NCBI GenBank assembly: GCA_024330965.1
Contig: JANDJL010000013.1
Span: 1-64,000 of the forward strand
Reading direction: 5' to 3'
Origin: Nitrospira sp.
GTDB taxonomy: Bacteria; Nitrospirota; Nitrospiria; Nitrospirales; Nitrospiraceae
Length of the DNA stretch: 64,000 nt
Shown: one piece after another, positions 11,614-21,919 of the stretch
Numbering within the stretch: position 1 is the stretch's first letter
Layout of the letters: each line of letters starts with the position of its first letter
Notes under the pieces: model-generated
Seen by the model: only the letters and a program-made list of their open reading frames with translations
Database searches by the model: none
Told to the model about the DNA's origin: nothing
Position numbers and translations under genes: made by a program

Positions 11614-12489
11614 GTGGCAGGTCTCAATGTGATCGTGATCAGCGGTTTATCGGGATCTGGTAAGTCTCTCGCGCTCAAATCGCTTGAGGATATCGGTTAT
11701 TTCTGTATCGACAATCTCCCCCCTGCTTTGTTGCCGACGTTCGTTGAGCTGTGCAGCCAGCAGAAAGAGGCCATTACCAACGTCGCATTGGGGATTGATA
11801 TTCGAGAGCGGAGCTTTTTGTCTGATCTGACCGACATACTGGAACAAGTCAAGGAACTCGGCCACTCCGTACAACTGTTGTTTTTGGAGGCACGCGAAGA
11901 AATTTTAGTGAGGCGATTTTCCGAGTCGCGGCGGCCACATCCTCTGTTGCCCCATGTGTCCGTCATGGAGGGGGTTCGATTTGAGAAAGAGCGGCTTGCG
12001 GAACTCCGCCGACACGCTGACCGTGTCATCGATACCTCTGATCTTACGGCCCATGAGCTCCGTGGCTTGCTCACCAAACAGTTTCGATTGGAGCCTGCCG
12101 GGACCAAGCTGACCATTTCCCTTCTGACGTTCGGATATAAATTTGGAGTGCCGTACGATGTCGATTTGCTGTTCGACGTGCGGTTTCTGAAAAACCCCTA
12201 CTTTGTACCGGAGTTGAAGTCGCTGGCCGGCGATGATCCGCGGGTCAAGGCCTTTGTCCTCTCCGACCCCAACGCGCGTGCTCTTCTGGAGCGGCTCGAA
12301 GGGCTGTTGCAATTTCTGATTCCGTGTTTTGAACGAGAGCCGCGCAGCTATCTGACCATCGCCATCGGTTGTACAGGGGGGCGTCATCGCTCCGTTGCCA
12401 TAGCCGGGTTTCTGCAGGATAGTCTTTCCGCGATGGGCTACGATGTGGCCGTGACTCATCGCGACATGCACAAGGCCGATCGTCTTTAA
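11614..12489 (+). CDS. rapZ: RNase adapter / nucleotide-binding protein RapZ (YvcJ)
   Basis: VIVISGLSGSGKSLALKSLEDIGYFCIDNLPPALLP ... IAIGCTGGRHRSVAIAGFL; GTG start. Confidence 0.94.
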   Translation: MAGLNVIVISGLSGSGKSLALKSLEDIGYFCIDNLPPALLPTFVELCSQQKEAITNVALGIDIRERSFLSDLTDILEQVKELGHSVQLLFLEAREEILVRRFSESRRPHPLLPHVSVMEGVRFEKERLAELRRHADRVIDTSDLTAHELRGLLTKQFRLEPAGTKLTISLLTFGYKFGVPYDVDLLFDVRFLKNPYFVPELKSLAGDDPRVKAFVLSDPNARALLERLEGLLQFLIPCFEREPRSYLTIAIGCTGGRHRSVAIAGFLQDSLSAMGYDVAVTHRDMHKADRL

Positions 12490-12545
12490 CGACGAACCAC
12501 GTTTCAGGTTCCGCTCATTTCATGAATCTCATTTCAGCGGTTTTC

Positions 12546-12573
12546 TTGACAGGTAGGGGCTAGGGACTATACT
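12546..12573 (+). promoter_or_regulatory. Sigma-70-type promoter upstream of pilM
   Basis: TTGACA (12546-12551), 16-nt spacer, TATACT (12568-12573); leaves a ~200-nt leader before pilM. Confidence 0.7.
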
Positions 12574-12778
12574 TGCCATTGTGCACCGTGCGTAGGGTGA
12601 GTTTCGATCCGGCTTGCGCGACAGAAGCTGAATTCCCATACAGCTCGTATGCAAGAACGGAAGGCACAGAGTACAGCGGAAGACAGGTTCGACCTTCTCG
12701 ACAAGATCCAACGAAACAAAGAATCGATCAGCGCACGAGAGAAAGTTATACGGGCCATACGCAGTAGCGAGGGGACCC

Positions 12779-13909
12779 ATGGCGTTATCTCTGCCGCAGG
12801 TTTTCAAGCCGGGGACGTTCAAACGTCTGTTTGAAACAGACATCGTATCGATGTTCACCCCCCGTCGGCAGTTGGTGGGGCTTGATATCGGATCCAGCAC
12901 CATCAAGCTGGTTCAGTTGAAAGAAAGCAAGGGACGATACAGTCTACAAAAGTTCGGTGTTAAACTCCTCGATCCGGAAATGATCGTCGATGGGACCGTG
13001 ATGGATGAAGAGCGCGTCGTCTCGTCAATCCGAGAGCTGATCGAGGAAACCGGCGTTAAGAACAAGCAGGTCGCCATTTCGATATCAGGGCACGCCGTGA
13101 TCATCAAAAAGATCAATCTTCCCCCTATGCCGGATGAAGAACTCCCAGGGCAAGTGAAGCTGGCTGCTGAACAGTACATCCCGTTTGACATCAATGAGGT
13201 CAATATCGACTTTCATGTCTTGCCGGCCGATTCGTCGCCCGAGGAGCAGGAAGACATGGCGGTGATTCTTGTGGCGGCAAAAAAGGACAAAATTAATGAA
13301 TTGACCGAGCTCGTGAAGGCGGCAGGTCTTGTTCCCATGGTCATGGACGTCGATGCTTTTGCAATCGAGAACATGCATGCTGTGAGTTATCCGATGGGAC
13401 AAGATGAGGTGACCGCGCTTGTCAACATCGGCGCAAGCGTGATGAACGTCAACATCGTCCGGCGCGGGTCCTCTTTGTTTACTCGTGATGTTCCCTTGGG
13501 AGGAAACCGTTACACAGAGGCGATTCAACGTGAAATGGGCATGTCGTACGAAGAAGCCGAAGAAGTTAAAAAACAGGAAGGGGGAAACGGGTCGTGGCAG
13601 GGTCCGCTCGGTCAAGTCATGGACGGCATCAATGCCGAAGTCGCTGCCGAAGTGGCGAGAACGGTGGATTATTTTCGGACGTCATCCGTAACTACCGACC
13701 TCGATCGGGTGCTCGTGTGCGGGGGGGTGGCAAGGACCAGGGGGTTAGTCCAGCAGCTTGCCGATCGGATGCAGGTGCCGGTCGAAGTGGCCGATCCATT
13801 TGGCGAAATTGACGTGACGAAGAGCGAGGTCGATCCGGACATGCTGGCGGAATTCGGGCCATCGGCGGCGGTGGGCGTTGGATTGGCGTTGAGAACGGTG
13901 GGGGACTGA
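12779..13909 (+). CDS. pilM: Type IV pilus assembly protein PilM
   Basis: LVGLDIGSSTIKLVQLKESKGRYSLQKFGVKLL...; actin-like fold motifs; SD GAGGGG just upstream; start of pil operon. Confidence 0.94.
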   Translation: MALSLPQVFKPGTFKRLFETDIVSMFTPRRQLVGLDIGSSTIKLVQLKESKGRYSLQKFGVKLLDPEMIVDGTVMDEERVVSSIRELIEETGVKNKQVAISISGHAVIIKKINLPPMPDEELPGQVKLAAEQYIPFDINEVNIDFHVLPADSSPEEQEDMAVILVAAKKDKINELTELVKAAGLVPMVMDVDAFAIENMHAVSYPMGQDEVTALVNIGASVMNVNIVRRGSSLFTRDVPLGGNRYTEAIQREMGMSYEEAEEVKKQEGGNGSWQGPLGQVMDGINAEVAAEVARTVDYFRTSSVTTDLDRVLVCGGVARTRGLVQQLADRMQVPVEVADPFGEIDVTKSEVDPDMLAEFGPSAAVGVGLALRTVGD

Positions 13910-14463
13910 TGATCAAGATCAACCTGCTTGCGCTTGAGCCAAAAGGCGCCAAGGCCAAACCGAGGTACGATGTGCGAGCCCAGGCGTTGCTCGGTGTCGG
14001 TGTATTGGTGATCACCCTCGCTGGCTGCTGGTGGTATTCGACGGCGCTTGACCAGGAAATCGAGATTTTGACGGAGGACAAGCAGAATAAGGAAAAGCAG
14101 GTTGCGCAATTAAAAGAGCAGGTCAAGCAAGTTCAAGATTTCGAGCAGAAAAAGAAATTGCTCGAAGAAAAAAACCGAGTCATCGATCAGCTTGAGCAAA
14201 CAAGAGGCGGGCCGGTGAAGGTGCTTGATTACGTCAGTCGGAGCATCGAGCCCCTGAAGATATGGCTAACCAAGTTGGGAGTATCGGCCGATACGGTGGA
14301 GCTGGAAGGAAAAGCCCTGACGAACGACGACGTCGTGGAGTTTGTAAACAATCTTCGGCGAACGGAATATTTTACCGGCCTTAACCTTCAGGAAAGCAAA
14401 GCGGCGACCGAGAATAAGATCAACGTGTATCAGTTCCGGTTGACGTTTCGTCTCAAGGGATGA
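13909..14463 (+). CDS. pilN: Type IV pilus assembly protein PilN
   Basis: MIKINLLALEPKGAKAKPRYD, one TM, coiled coil; synteny. Confidence 0.9.
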   Translation: MIKINLLALEPKGAKAKPRYDVRAQALLGVGVLVITLAGCWWYSTALDQEIEILTEDKQNKEKQVAQLKEQVKQVQDFEQKKKLLEEKNRVIDQLEQTRGGPVKVLDYVSRSIEPLKIWLTKLGVSADTVELEGKALTNDDVVEFVNNLRRTEYFTGLNLQESKAATENKINVYQFRLTFRLKG

Positions 14464-14481
14464 TTCAAGGATGAATTGAGC

Positions 14482-15129
14482 ATGGATTTGCCGTCGATCA
14501 ATCTTGACTCGTTGCGCAATGTGCCGGCCACCCAGAAAGCCGCGCTTCTGTTTCTCCTCGTCGGGGGCATCGTCGCAGGGTTTTACTTCTACATTGCCGA
14601 ACCCAAATCGGAGAGCATTGCCGCGTTACAAGCCGAGAACGGGAGGCTGGATACCGAGATTCAAACGCTCACCATCAAGGTGAAGCACCTCGATGAGCTG
14701 ATGGCCGCGAGCAAACAACTGGAGATCGAACTCGCCAAAAAGAAGGAACGCCTCCCGCCCGAAGAGGAGGCCATTATGCTGCTCAAACAAGTCTCCGATC
14801 TCGGGGTGCGGTTGGGGCTCGACATTCGATTGTGGAAACCGGGAGCTCCGTCCGAAGACGCATCGAAGCTCTTTGTGAGAATGCCTGTGAGCGTGGAAGT
14901 CGCGGGTGCGTATCACACGGCCGCGCTGTTTTTCGATCGCATCAACAGACTGCCGCGCATTGTGACGGTCTCCGGGCTCAAAATGGGATCGCCGAAAGTC
15001 GAGGTCGGGCGAGTCGTTTCCCAGACGACCTTTGAGCTGGTGGCGTATGCGGCGCCACAGGAAAAACCGTTGGTTGCAGCGGCTGGTTCGACGACGAAGC
15101 CTGGGCCGCCGATTCAAGCGAGTCGATAG
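14482..15129 (+). CDS. pilO: Type IV pilus assembly protein PilO
   Basis: N-terminal TM, coiled coil, synteny between pilN and pilP; start trimmed to ATG 14482. Confidence 0.88.
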   Translation: MDLPSINLDSLRNVPATQKAALLFLLVGGIVAGFYFYIAEPKSESIAALQAENGRLDTEIQTLTIKVKHLDELMAASKQLEIELAKKKERLPPEEEAIMLLKQVSDLGVRLGLDIRLWKPGAPSEDASKLFVRMPVSVEVAGAYHTAALFFDRINRLPRIVTVSGLKMGSPKVEVGRVVSQTTFELVAYAAPQEKPLVAAAGSTTKPGPPIQASR

Positions 15130-15145
15130 GAGAATCTTGGGACCC

Positions 15146-15781
15146 ATGGAAAGATCCAGCGGGCGGGGCGAGCGGACGCAACACCTGTTCATGTCTGCTT
15201 CGGCTGGTTTTTTGATCCTGGCGTTCTTGGCTCTCGGAAAACCGCTTGGCGCGGAGGCGGAGACTCTCCTTGCTCAAATGGGGCCTATGAGACAGGAGTC
15301 AATCCCCCTTGGTCATAAGATGGCATCTGTTCCGGAGACGCCCGGACGGGCTGGCGAATCGGGGGAGGGGGAGGACTCGGGAGTGGAGCAACGGGCGATC
15401 GCTGAATCTCGACCTGATGAGGGGGGAGTCAGCATCGGATACGATCCTGCGGGGCGGCGTGATCCATTTGCGCCAGTCATCCAAGATTTACAGCTTGGAA
15501 GGCTTGATGAAAATCTTCCGCCTTTACAACGGGTTGGCCTGACGGAACTGAACCTCATCGCAATCGTGTGGGGGGCCCATGGATATACGGCTATGGTTCA
15601 GACCCCGGAGGGACATGGGTACTCTGTTCGGCGCGGGACGCGCATCGGCCAAAACAATGGGGTGGTGAGCGCGATCACCGAGCGAGGGATCATCATCCAG
15701 GAACGGTTCACCGATGTGTACGGTAGGAAGCAGGAGCGGGAATTCGTGAAGCTCCTTCACCCGAAAGAAGGTTCAGAATGA
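15146..15781 (+). CDS. pilP: Type IV pilus assembly protein PilP
   Basis: YDPAGRRDPFAPVIQDL...LPPLQRVGLTELNLIAIVWGAHGYTAMVQTPEGHGYSVRRGTRIGQNNGVV; start trimmed from 15032. Confidence 0.88.
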   Translation: MERSSGRGERTQHLFMSASAGFLILAFLALGKPLGAEAETLLAQMGPMRQESIPLGHKMASVPETPGRAGESGEGEDSGVEQRAIAESRPDEGGVSIGYDPAGRRDPFAPVIQDLQLGRLDENLPPLQRVGLTELNLIAIVWGAHGYTAMVQTPEGHGYSVRRGTRIGQNNGVVSAITERGIIIQERFTDVYGRKQEREFVKLLHPKEGSE

Positions 15782-17808
15782 AACCATTATTCTCCGGAGA
15801 GTACGGTCTCATCACAACCAAGCGTCTCGTTGGGGGCGTGGGGCTTTCCGTCATGATCTTCGCGGCCGATCCTGAGATGGTGTTTTCTCTGGGAGAACTG
15901 GACTGGCAAGGGAAAGGCCACATGACGCAGCATCGGGACCTTGTCGTTAAGCCTGTTGCCTATGCCATAACCGACGTTCAAGTGCATTCCGAAGGGGACC
16001 GCGTCACCGTGGCTGTGGCAGGCGATGGTCCGCTGTATCCTGAGGCGCGGCTCCTGGACGAATCCCGACTGATCGTTGATATTCCCTGGGCGATCCCTGT
16101 GATCGGGAAATGGGTTGTGCCTGTGGGACATCCTCTTCTCAAAAGGGTGAGGGTCGGACAGCATACCGATAAAGTGCGATTAGTATTGGATGTACTGGAC
16201 CGCCCGCAGTTTTCCGTGTCCCAAAAGGGAACCGATTTTGTGGTCACGCTCAGGCCGAGGGATGCTGCATCGTTGGACCAAGATCAAGATAATGATCCAT
16301 CCGGTATTGCGGCCGGCGCTGGTGGTGACGGATCCCTCGCCATCCAGGAAAGCAAAGCGGGAAGGAGAGGCAATGACATCGGTGCGGCGGCTGATTTTCC
16401 TCGATCGCCCGAAAGGGGCGCCACGCTTTCTCTGGATAAGGGAAAGTTTCGGGTCCGGACCGTCCAAATGACGTCCGATGACGCCGCGACAGAGAAGGGA
16501 GGGCGAGTCGGCGATGTCGAGGTGGGGACGACCCGCTTTGTGGGACGTCGAATCTCCATGGATTTTCAGCAAGCGGAGATTACGAACATCTTGCGGCTGA
16601 TCGCCGAAGTCAGCGGCTTCAATATCGTGGTGGGAGAAAGCGTCAAGGGCAAGGTCACGATGAAGTTGGTCGGGGTTCCGTGGGATCAGGCCCTGGATAT
16701 GCTGTTGAAAATGAATGGTCTCGGAATGATTCGCCAGGGAACCATCGTGTGGATCGATACCCTGGCCAATCTCTCCAAGCAACAGGATGAAGAAGCACGA
16801 TCAAAAGAAGCCAAGACCAAAGCCGAGGATTTGGTGAATCGGCTGTTTTACCTGCGGAACGTTCCCGCACAGGAGATGATGACGGCTTTGCGACCGGTGC
16901 TAAGCCCGCGAGGGATGATTCAGTTCAACCAAACGACGAACGCCTTGATCGTCAAAGACACGGGGACCAAATTGCAGGCGCTGGAACAACTGATCAATGG
17001 ATTGGATCAAGAGGTTCCACAAGTTCAAATCGAGGCGCGCATCGTCCAGGCTGATACGGTCTATGCCAGGGGGATGGGAATCCAGTGGGGCATCAAAGAT
17101 TCGCAGTTTACGCCGACCAAGTTTCACCTCGTCGGCAACGTCACCGGGCCGTTCGCCGCGGGTTCAGGAACGGGGTCCAGCGCGTCATCGACAGGTATCA
17201 CGCGGGATTTCCTGGTCAACTTGCCCGCTCAGGTCGGCGGGTTGCCGGCCGTTCCATCGATCGGCTGGACGTTCGGCAGGTTGGCGGACGGGTTTGCATT
17301 GGATATGCGTTTGTCCGCCGGGGAATTGTTGGGATTGACCAAGGTGATTGCCTCGCCCAAGATCACGACCATGGACAGGCGAGAGGCCAAGATTTCCCAG
17401 GGCGAATCCATTCCTTTCCAGACGACGTCGCTGCAAGGAACGCAGACGACGTTCGTAGATGCCAATTTGGAATTGAATGTGACGCCGACGATCATTTCTC
17501 GCGATCCCAATGAGCCGGCAAGGCGGATCCAACTGCGGGTGCGGGCGACGCGGAACGCCGTCGGCGCTCGGAGCAATCCGGCCGGCCCCAGCATCGATCG
17601 CCGTGAGGCGACGACGCAGGTCAACGTGCGGGATGGGGAAACCATGGTGATCGGCGGGGTGTTCGTCGATGTGCAAGGGAATAACATTCAGGGCGTGCCG
17701 TACCTTTCCCGTTTCCCCGTGCTCGGCTGGCTGTTCAAGAATAAGTCCGAGTCAGTGTCCAAACAGGAGCTGCTCATTTTCTTGACGCCGACCATCGTCA
17801 AAACCTAA
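15778..17808 (+). CDS. pilQ: Type IV pilus secretin PilQ
   Basis: AMIN-like N-terminus, secretin/TonB short domain (ISMDFQQAEITNILRLIAEVSGFNIVVGESVKGKVTMKLVGVPWDQALDMLL), C-terminal secretin (SGELLGLTKVIASPKITTMDRREAKISQGESIPFQT). Confidence 0.95.
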   Translation: MKPLFSGEYGLITTKRLVGGVGLSVMIFAADPEMVFSLGELDWQGKGHMTQHRDLVVKPVAYAITDVQVHSEGDRVTVAVAGDGPLYPEARLLDESRLIVDIPWAIPVIGKWVVPVGHPLLKRVRVGQHTDKVRLVLDVLDRPQFSVSQKGTDFVVTLRPRDAASLDQDQDNDPSGIAAGAGGDGSLAIQESKAGRRGNDIGAAADFPRSPERGATLSLDKGKFRVRTVQMTSDDAATEKGGRVGDVEVGTTRFVGRRISMDFQQAEITNILRLIAEVSGFNIVVGESVKGKVTMKLVGVPWDQALDMLLKMNGLGMIRQGTIVWIDTLANLSKQQDEEARSKEAKTKAEDLVNRLFYLRNVPAQEMMTALRPVLSPRGMIQFNQTTNALIVKDTGTKLQALEQLINGLDQEVPQVQIEARIVQADTVYARGMGIQWGIKDSQFTPTKFHLVGNVTGPFAAGSGTGSSASSTGITRDFLVNLPAQVGGLPAVPSIGWTFGRLADGFALDMRLSAGELLGLTKVIASPKITTMDRREAKISQGESIPFQTTSLQGTQTTFVDANLELNVTPTIISRDPNEPARRIQLRVRATRNAVGARSNPAGPSIDRREATTQVNVRDGETMVIGGVFVDVQGNNIQGVPYLSRFPVLGWLFKNKSESVSKQELLIFLTPTIVKT

Positions 17809-18103
17809 GAAATTTCTTCACAGCCCTCCAGAACACCCGGATGACGACCAACCGCGCGGCCATGCGCATGGCCACGCTTCCTATACGGCGGCCAAAAGAT
17901 CCTTGACCGATTTGATTCCATTGCTCCGTCCGATAAAGCCGATAAGAGACGGCGTCTATGGACCCTTCTTTGCCGTCGTGTCTTCTTTTCGGGCCATGCC
18001 GGACTGTGTTACGATCCCCTCGTTCTCGACCGTCTTCTCTACCAGAATGGCATCGAAGGCCTCTTGCCGTGTATTGTGTCTTGCGATCAAAAAATGATGG
18101 AAG

Positions 18104-19258
18104 GTGGCGCGCTTGTCAACGGTGTCTGTGTCGCTGGGCGACCGAAGTTATAACATTCTGATCCAAGCCGGCCTGGTGAATCGATGTGCGGATCGAGTGC
18201 ATGAGCTGGGTGTGCGAGGAAAAGCAGCGGTCGTGACGGATCGTCATGTGGGTCGGCACTACCTCCGTCCCGTGCTGCGTGAGCTGGCTTCGTGCGGTGT
18301 CGAGGCCGTTCCCATCGTGCTGCCGCCCGGTGAACAGTCCAAGACGCTGACAACGGTGAAACAAGTCCTGGATGTGTTGGCGAGCCATCGATTTGAGCGG
18401 TCCTCCTTCATGTTTGCGCTCGGCGGAGGTGTCGTCGGCGATATCGCGGGCTTTACAGCGGCGATCTACCAGCGGGGGATTCCGTTCGTTCAGATCCCGA
18501 CGACGCTGATCGCTCAATCGGATTCCAGCGTCGGAGGGAAGACGGGAGTCGATCATCAACTGGGGAAAAATCTGATCGGAGCGTTTTATCAGCCGAGAGA
18601 AGTCTGGATCGATCCCCTGACACTTCGGACGTTGCCGAAACGCGAGTGGATCGCCGGATTGGCGGAGGTTATGAAGTATGGCATCATCGCGGACGAGAAA
18701 TTCTTCTCTTATCTTGAGCGGCATATGCCCGCTTTATTGAAGAGAGAACCTGCCCTCATGACCGAGGCCGTCAAACGGTCCTGTGAAATCAAAGCCGAAG
18801 TCGTTATGGCGGATGAACGGGAATCTGATCGGCGGCGCATTCTGAACTACGGCCATACGATCGGGCATGCCCTGGAGACGCTGGGAGGGTATCGCTCGCT
18901 GATCCATGGTGAGGCGGTTGGGATCGGGATGGTGCAAGAAGCCGATCTTGCTTCTTTTCTTGGGATCTGCGATCGAAGCGTGGCGGAGAGAATCAGATCG
19001 GTTGTTCGGATGGCCGGGCTGCGCGATCGCATGCCTGTCTGGCCGTCGACAAAGATCTGGAGAGCGATGTTGCACGACAAGAAGGTCGTCGGGGGACAGG
19101 TGATCGGTGTCTGGCCTGTTGCTATTGGCCAGGTACGGATCGCGCCGATCGACGAACCGACGTTTCATCGCTGGTACAGCGAGGGCCGGCGTGACGCAGT
19201 CTTAAGTCGCGGTGCGTCGAAAGGAGGGAGGCCCATGCCAAAAAGCCGGTCCCATTGA
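18104..19258 (+). CDS. aroB: 3-dehydroquinate synthase
   Basis: GGGVVGDIAGFTAAIYQRGIPFVQIPTTLIAQSDSSVGGKTGVDHQLGKNLIGAFYQP. Confidence 0.96.
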   Translation: MARLSTVSVSLGDRSYNILIQAGLVNRCADRVHELGVRGKAAVVTDRHVGRHYLRPVLRELASCGVEAVPIVLPPGEQSKTLTTVKQVLDVLASHRFERSSFMFALGGGVVGDIAGFTAAIYQRGIPFVQIPTTLIAQSDSSVGGKTGVDHQLGKNLIGAFYQPREVWIDPLTLRTLPKREWIAGLAEVMKYGIIADEKFFSYLERHMPALLKREPALMTEAVKRSCEIKAEVVMADERESDRRRILNYGHTIGHALETLGGYRSLIHGEAVGIGMVQEADLASFLGICDRSVAERIRSVVRMAGLRDRMPVWPSTKIWRAMLHDKKVVGGQVIGVWPVAIGQVRIAPIDEPTFHRWYSEGRRDAVLSRGASKGGRPMPKSRSH

Positions 19259-21030
19259 TGCGCCCTCTTCGGCTTGTTCTGGCTCAGATTAACCCGTTGG
19301 TCGGAGATATTGAGGGGAATCTCCGGCTCATACGCTCCGCGCTCGGCCGGGCTCGGCAGGCTCATGCCGATCTCGTCGTTTTTCCCGAACTCGCTATCAC
19401 GGGGTATCCACCCCAAGATCTCCTGCTCAAGCCACGATTTATCGATCAGAACAAGAAAGCGCTCACCGAAGCGGCCACGTCGTGCACCGGTTTGGTTGCG
19501 GTGGTCGGATACGTGGAGCAAGGTCCGTCGGTGAAACGGTCGGAGGTGTCTCCCTTCGGAGCCGCTCCTGATCGGGACACATTGTACAACGCGGCTGCAA
19601 TTCTGGCGAACGGCCGCCACGTGTGCTCGTTTCACAAGCGGATCTTGCGGCATGATGGGGCCCAGGATGAAGGGCGGTATTTCATCCCTGGTCAGGCCGG
19701 TCCGTTGTTCGACCTGCACGGTGCGACAGTTGGTGTGACCATTGGCGAGGATATGTGGTCATGGGAAAGGTCCAGATTGGCTCAAGCGGAGGTGATCGTG
19801 AATATCGGTGCGTCTCCGTTTTGCATCGGCAAGCGCCGACTTCACGAGCAGGCACTGGCGGCTTATGCCAGGGAGAACGGCGCTTTTGTCGCGTTTGTGA
19901 ACCTGGTTGGCGGACAAGATGAGCTGGTGTTCGACGGCAACAGCGTGATTGTGGACCCAAACGGAATGGTCGTGTCACGAGCCAGGGCGTTTGAAGAGGA
20001 CCTCCTGGTGGTGGATCTTCATGTCGAAGGAAAAGCGCTCAGCCGTTCGGCTCGGGGATGCGCGAACGAATCGCCGGAGGAAAATGACAGGGCGGCCGAA
20101 CGGGTTGCGGTCGAGGTCCCGGATTTCGGGGGCGTCCGTTCACCAATTGTGCCTCGTGTGGAGCCGGAGCCAGGCGATCTTGAAGAGGTGTACCGGGCGT
20201 TGGTTCTGGGAGTGAAGGATTACGCTAGAAAGAACCGTTTCACGAACGTCGTTATTGGGTTGAGCGGCGGCATCGACTCGGCCGTGACCGCCGCTATTGC
20301 CGTGGATGCGGTGGGACCGGAACACGTGGTCGGAATCTGCATGCCGTCTCCGTATACGTCGAGAGAGAGCATCGAAGACGTTGCGGATCTGTCGCATCGG
20401 CTGGCCATCGAATGCCTGACGATCCCGATTACGCCATTGTTTGAAGCCTATAGCCGGTCGCTGGCGCAGGTTTTTCGAGAAACCCGGATGGATCAAACCG
20501 AAGAGAATTTGCAGGCCAGGATCCGAGGGACGATTCTCATGGCCTTCTCCAACAAGTTCGGGCATCTGGTGTTGACGACGGGGAATAAAAGCGAGACGAG
20601 CGTAGGATACGCGACGCTGTACGGCGACACGGCTGGCGGGTTTGCCGTCATCAAGGATGTTTCCAAAACCATGGTCTATGAATTGGCTCGGCTGCGCAAC
20701 CGAATGAAAGGCGCCTCCGTGATTCCGCAGCGGGTCTTGGACCGGCCTCCGAGTGCCGAATTGAAACCGAATCAGAAAGATGAGGACAGCCTTCCGCCCT
20801 ATTCGATTCTGGATCCCATTTTGAGAGCCTATGTTGAAGAGGATCGGTCGGTTGAAGAAATCGTCGCCCAGGGTTTTGATCGCGAGACGGTCCTGCGCAC
20901 CGCTTGCCTCGTTGATCGAAGTGAGTATAAACGGCGGCAGGCACCGATCGGAGTCCAGATCACTCCTCGCAGTTTCGGCAGGGAATGGCGGATGCCGATC
21001 ACCAACGGCTATCATCATTCTGGAGGCTGA
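19258..21030 (+). CDS. nadE: Glutamine-dependent NAD+ synthetase
   Basis: N-terminal nitrilase-type domain (VVFPELAITGYPPQDLLL) and C-terminal NAD synthase (VVIGLSGGIDSAVTAAIAVDAVG). Confidence 0.95.
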   Translation: MRPLRLVLAQINPLVGDIEGNLRLIRSALGRARQAHADLVVFPELAITGYPPQDLLLKPRFIDQNKKALTEAATSCTGLVAVVGYVEQGPSVKRSEVSPFGAAPDRDTLYNAAAILANGRHVCSFHKRILRHDGAQDEGRYFIPGQAGPLFDLHGATVGVTIGEDMWSWERSRLAQAEVIVNIGASPFCIGKRRLHEQALAAYARENGAFVAFVNLVGGQDELVFDGNSVIVDPNGMVVSRARAFEEDLLVVDLHVEGKALSRSARGCANESPEENDRAAERVAVEVPDFGGVRSPIVPRVEPEPGDLEEVYRALVLGVKDYARKNRFTNVVIGLSGGIDSAVTAAIAVDAVGPEHVVGICMPSPYTSRESIEDVADLSHRLAIECLTIPITPLFEAYSRSLAQVFRETRMDQTEENLQARIRGTILMAFSNKFGHLVLTTGNKSETSVGYATLYGDTAGGFAVIKDVSKTMVYELARLRNRMKGASVIPQRVLDRPPSAELKPNQKDEDSLPPYSILDPILRAYVEEDRSVEEIVAQGFDRETVLRTACLVDRSEYKRRQAPIGVQITPRSFGREWRMPITNGYHHSGG

Positions 21031-21269
21031 CCCCCCGCGTTTTGCGGGCCGTATGGTTGAGGGTCGGTCATTTCGGCGAGAGTTGCGCCCTCAATGCTTC
21101 TTCAGCGGGAACTCCGCTTTTCGGATTGTGCAAAAAGGGAAAGTTGAGCTATGATCCCCTCCTCGCCGGGATGCGTAAATCCCCATGCGACACGACCGGT
21201 CATTCATCCATGGCGATCTCTACAAAGGGAAAGCGGACGTGTGTCGAAAAAAATCATTCGACGGGCTGA

Positions 21270-21677
<408 letters not shown>

Positions 21678-21919
21678 CGAGGCGATGTCCTTTCGGCTTT
21701 ATTCCAGTCATCAGACCGGGCGGGGTCATCTCAGGCATTCACGTCGTCGCATACACGGTGGCTCCGTTTGACGCGGAAACGGTTGTCAAGCGTAGATACC
21801 CAGACCCCCTGCCGGCCTGGGTGGGCCGCCATGATCGAGTTGACGGATGCTTGATCGACGAGGAGGACCGACTGCCGTTCGGGCGGACTCGTGTGGCTGG
21901 TCTCTGAAAGGAGGAGAGG

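Noticed and set aside
12574-12778. c-di-GMP (GEMM) riboswitch before pilM
   Set aside because: No recognisable conserved GEMM core sequence by eye
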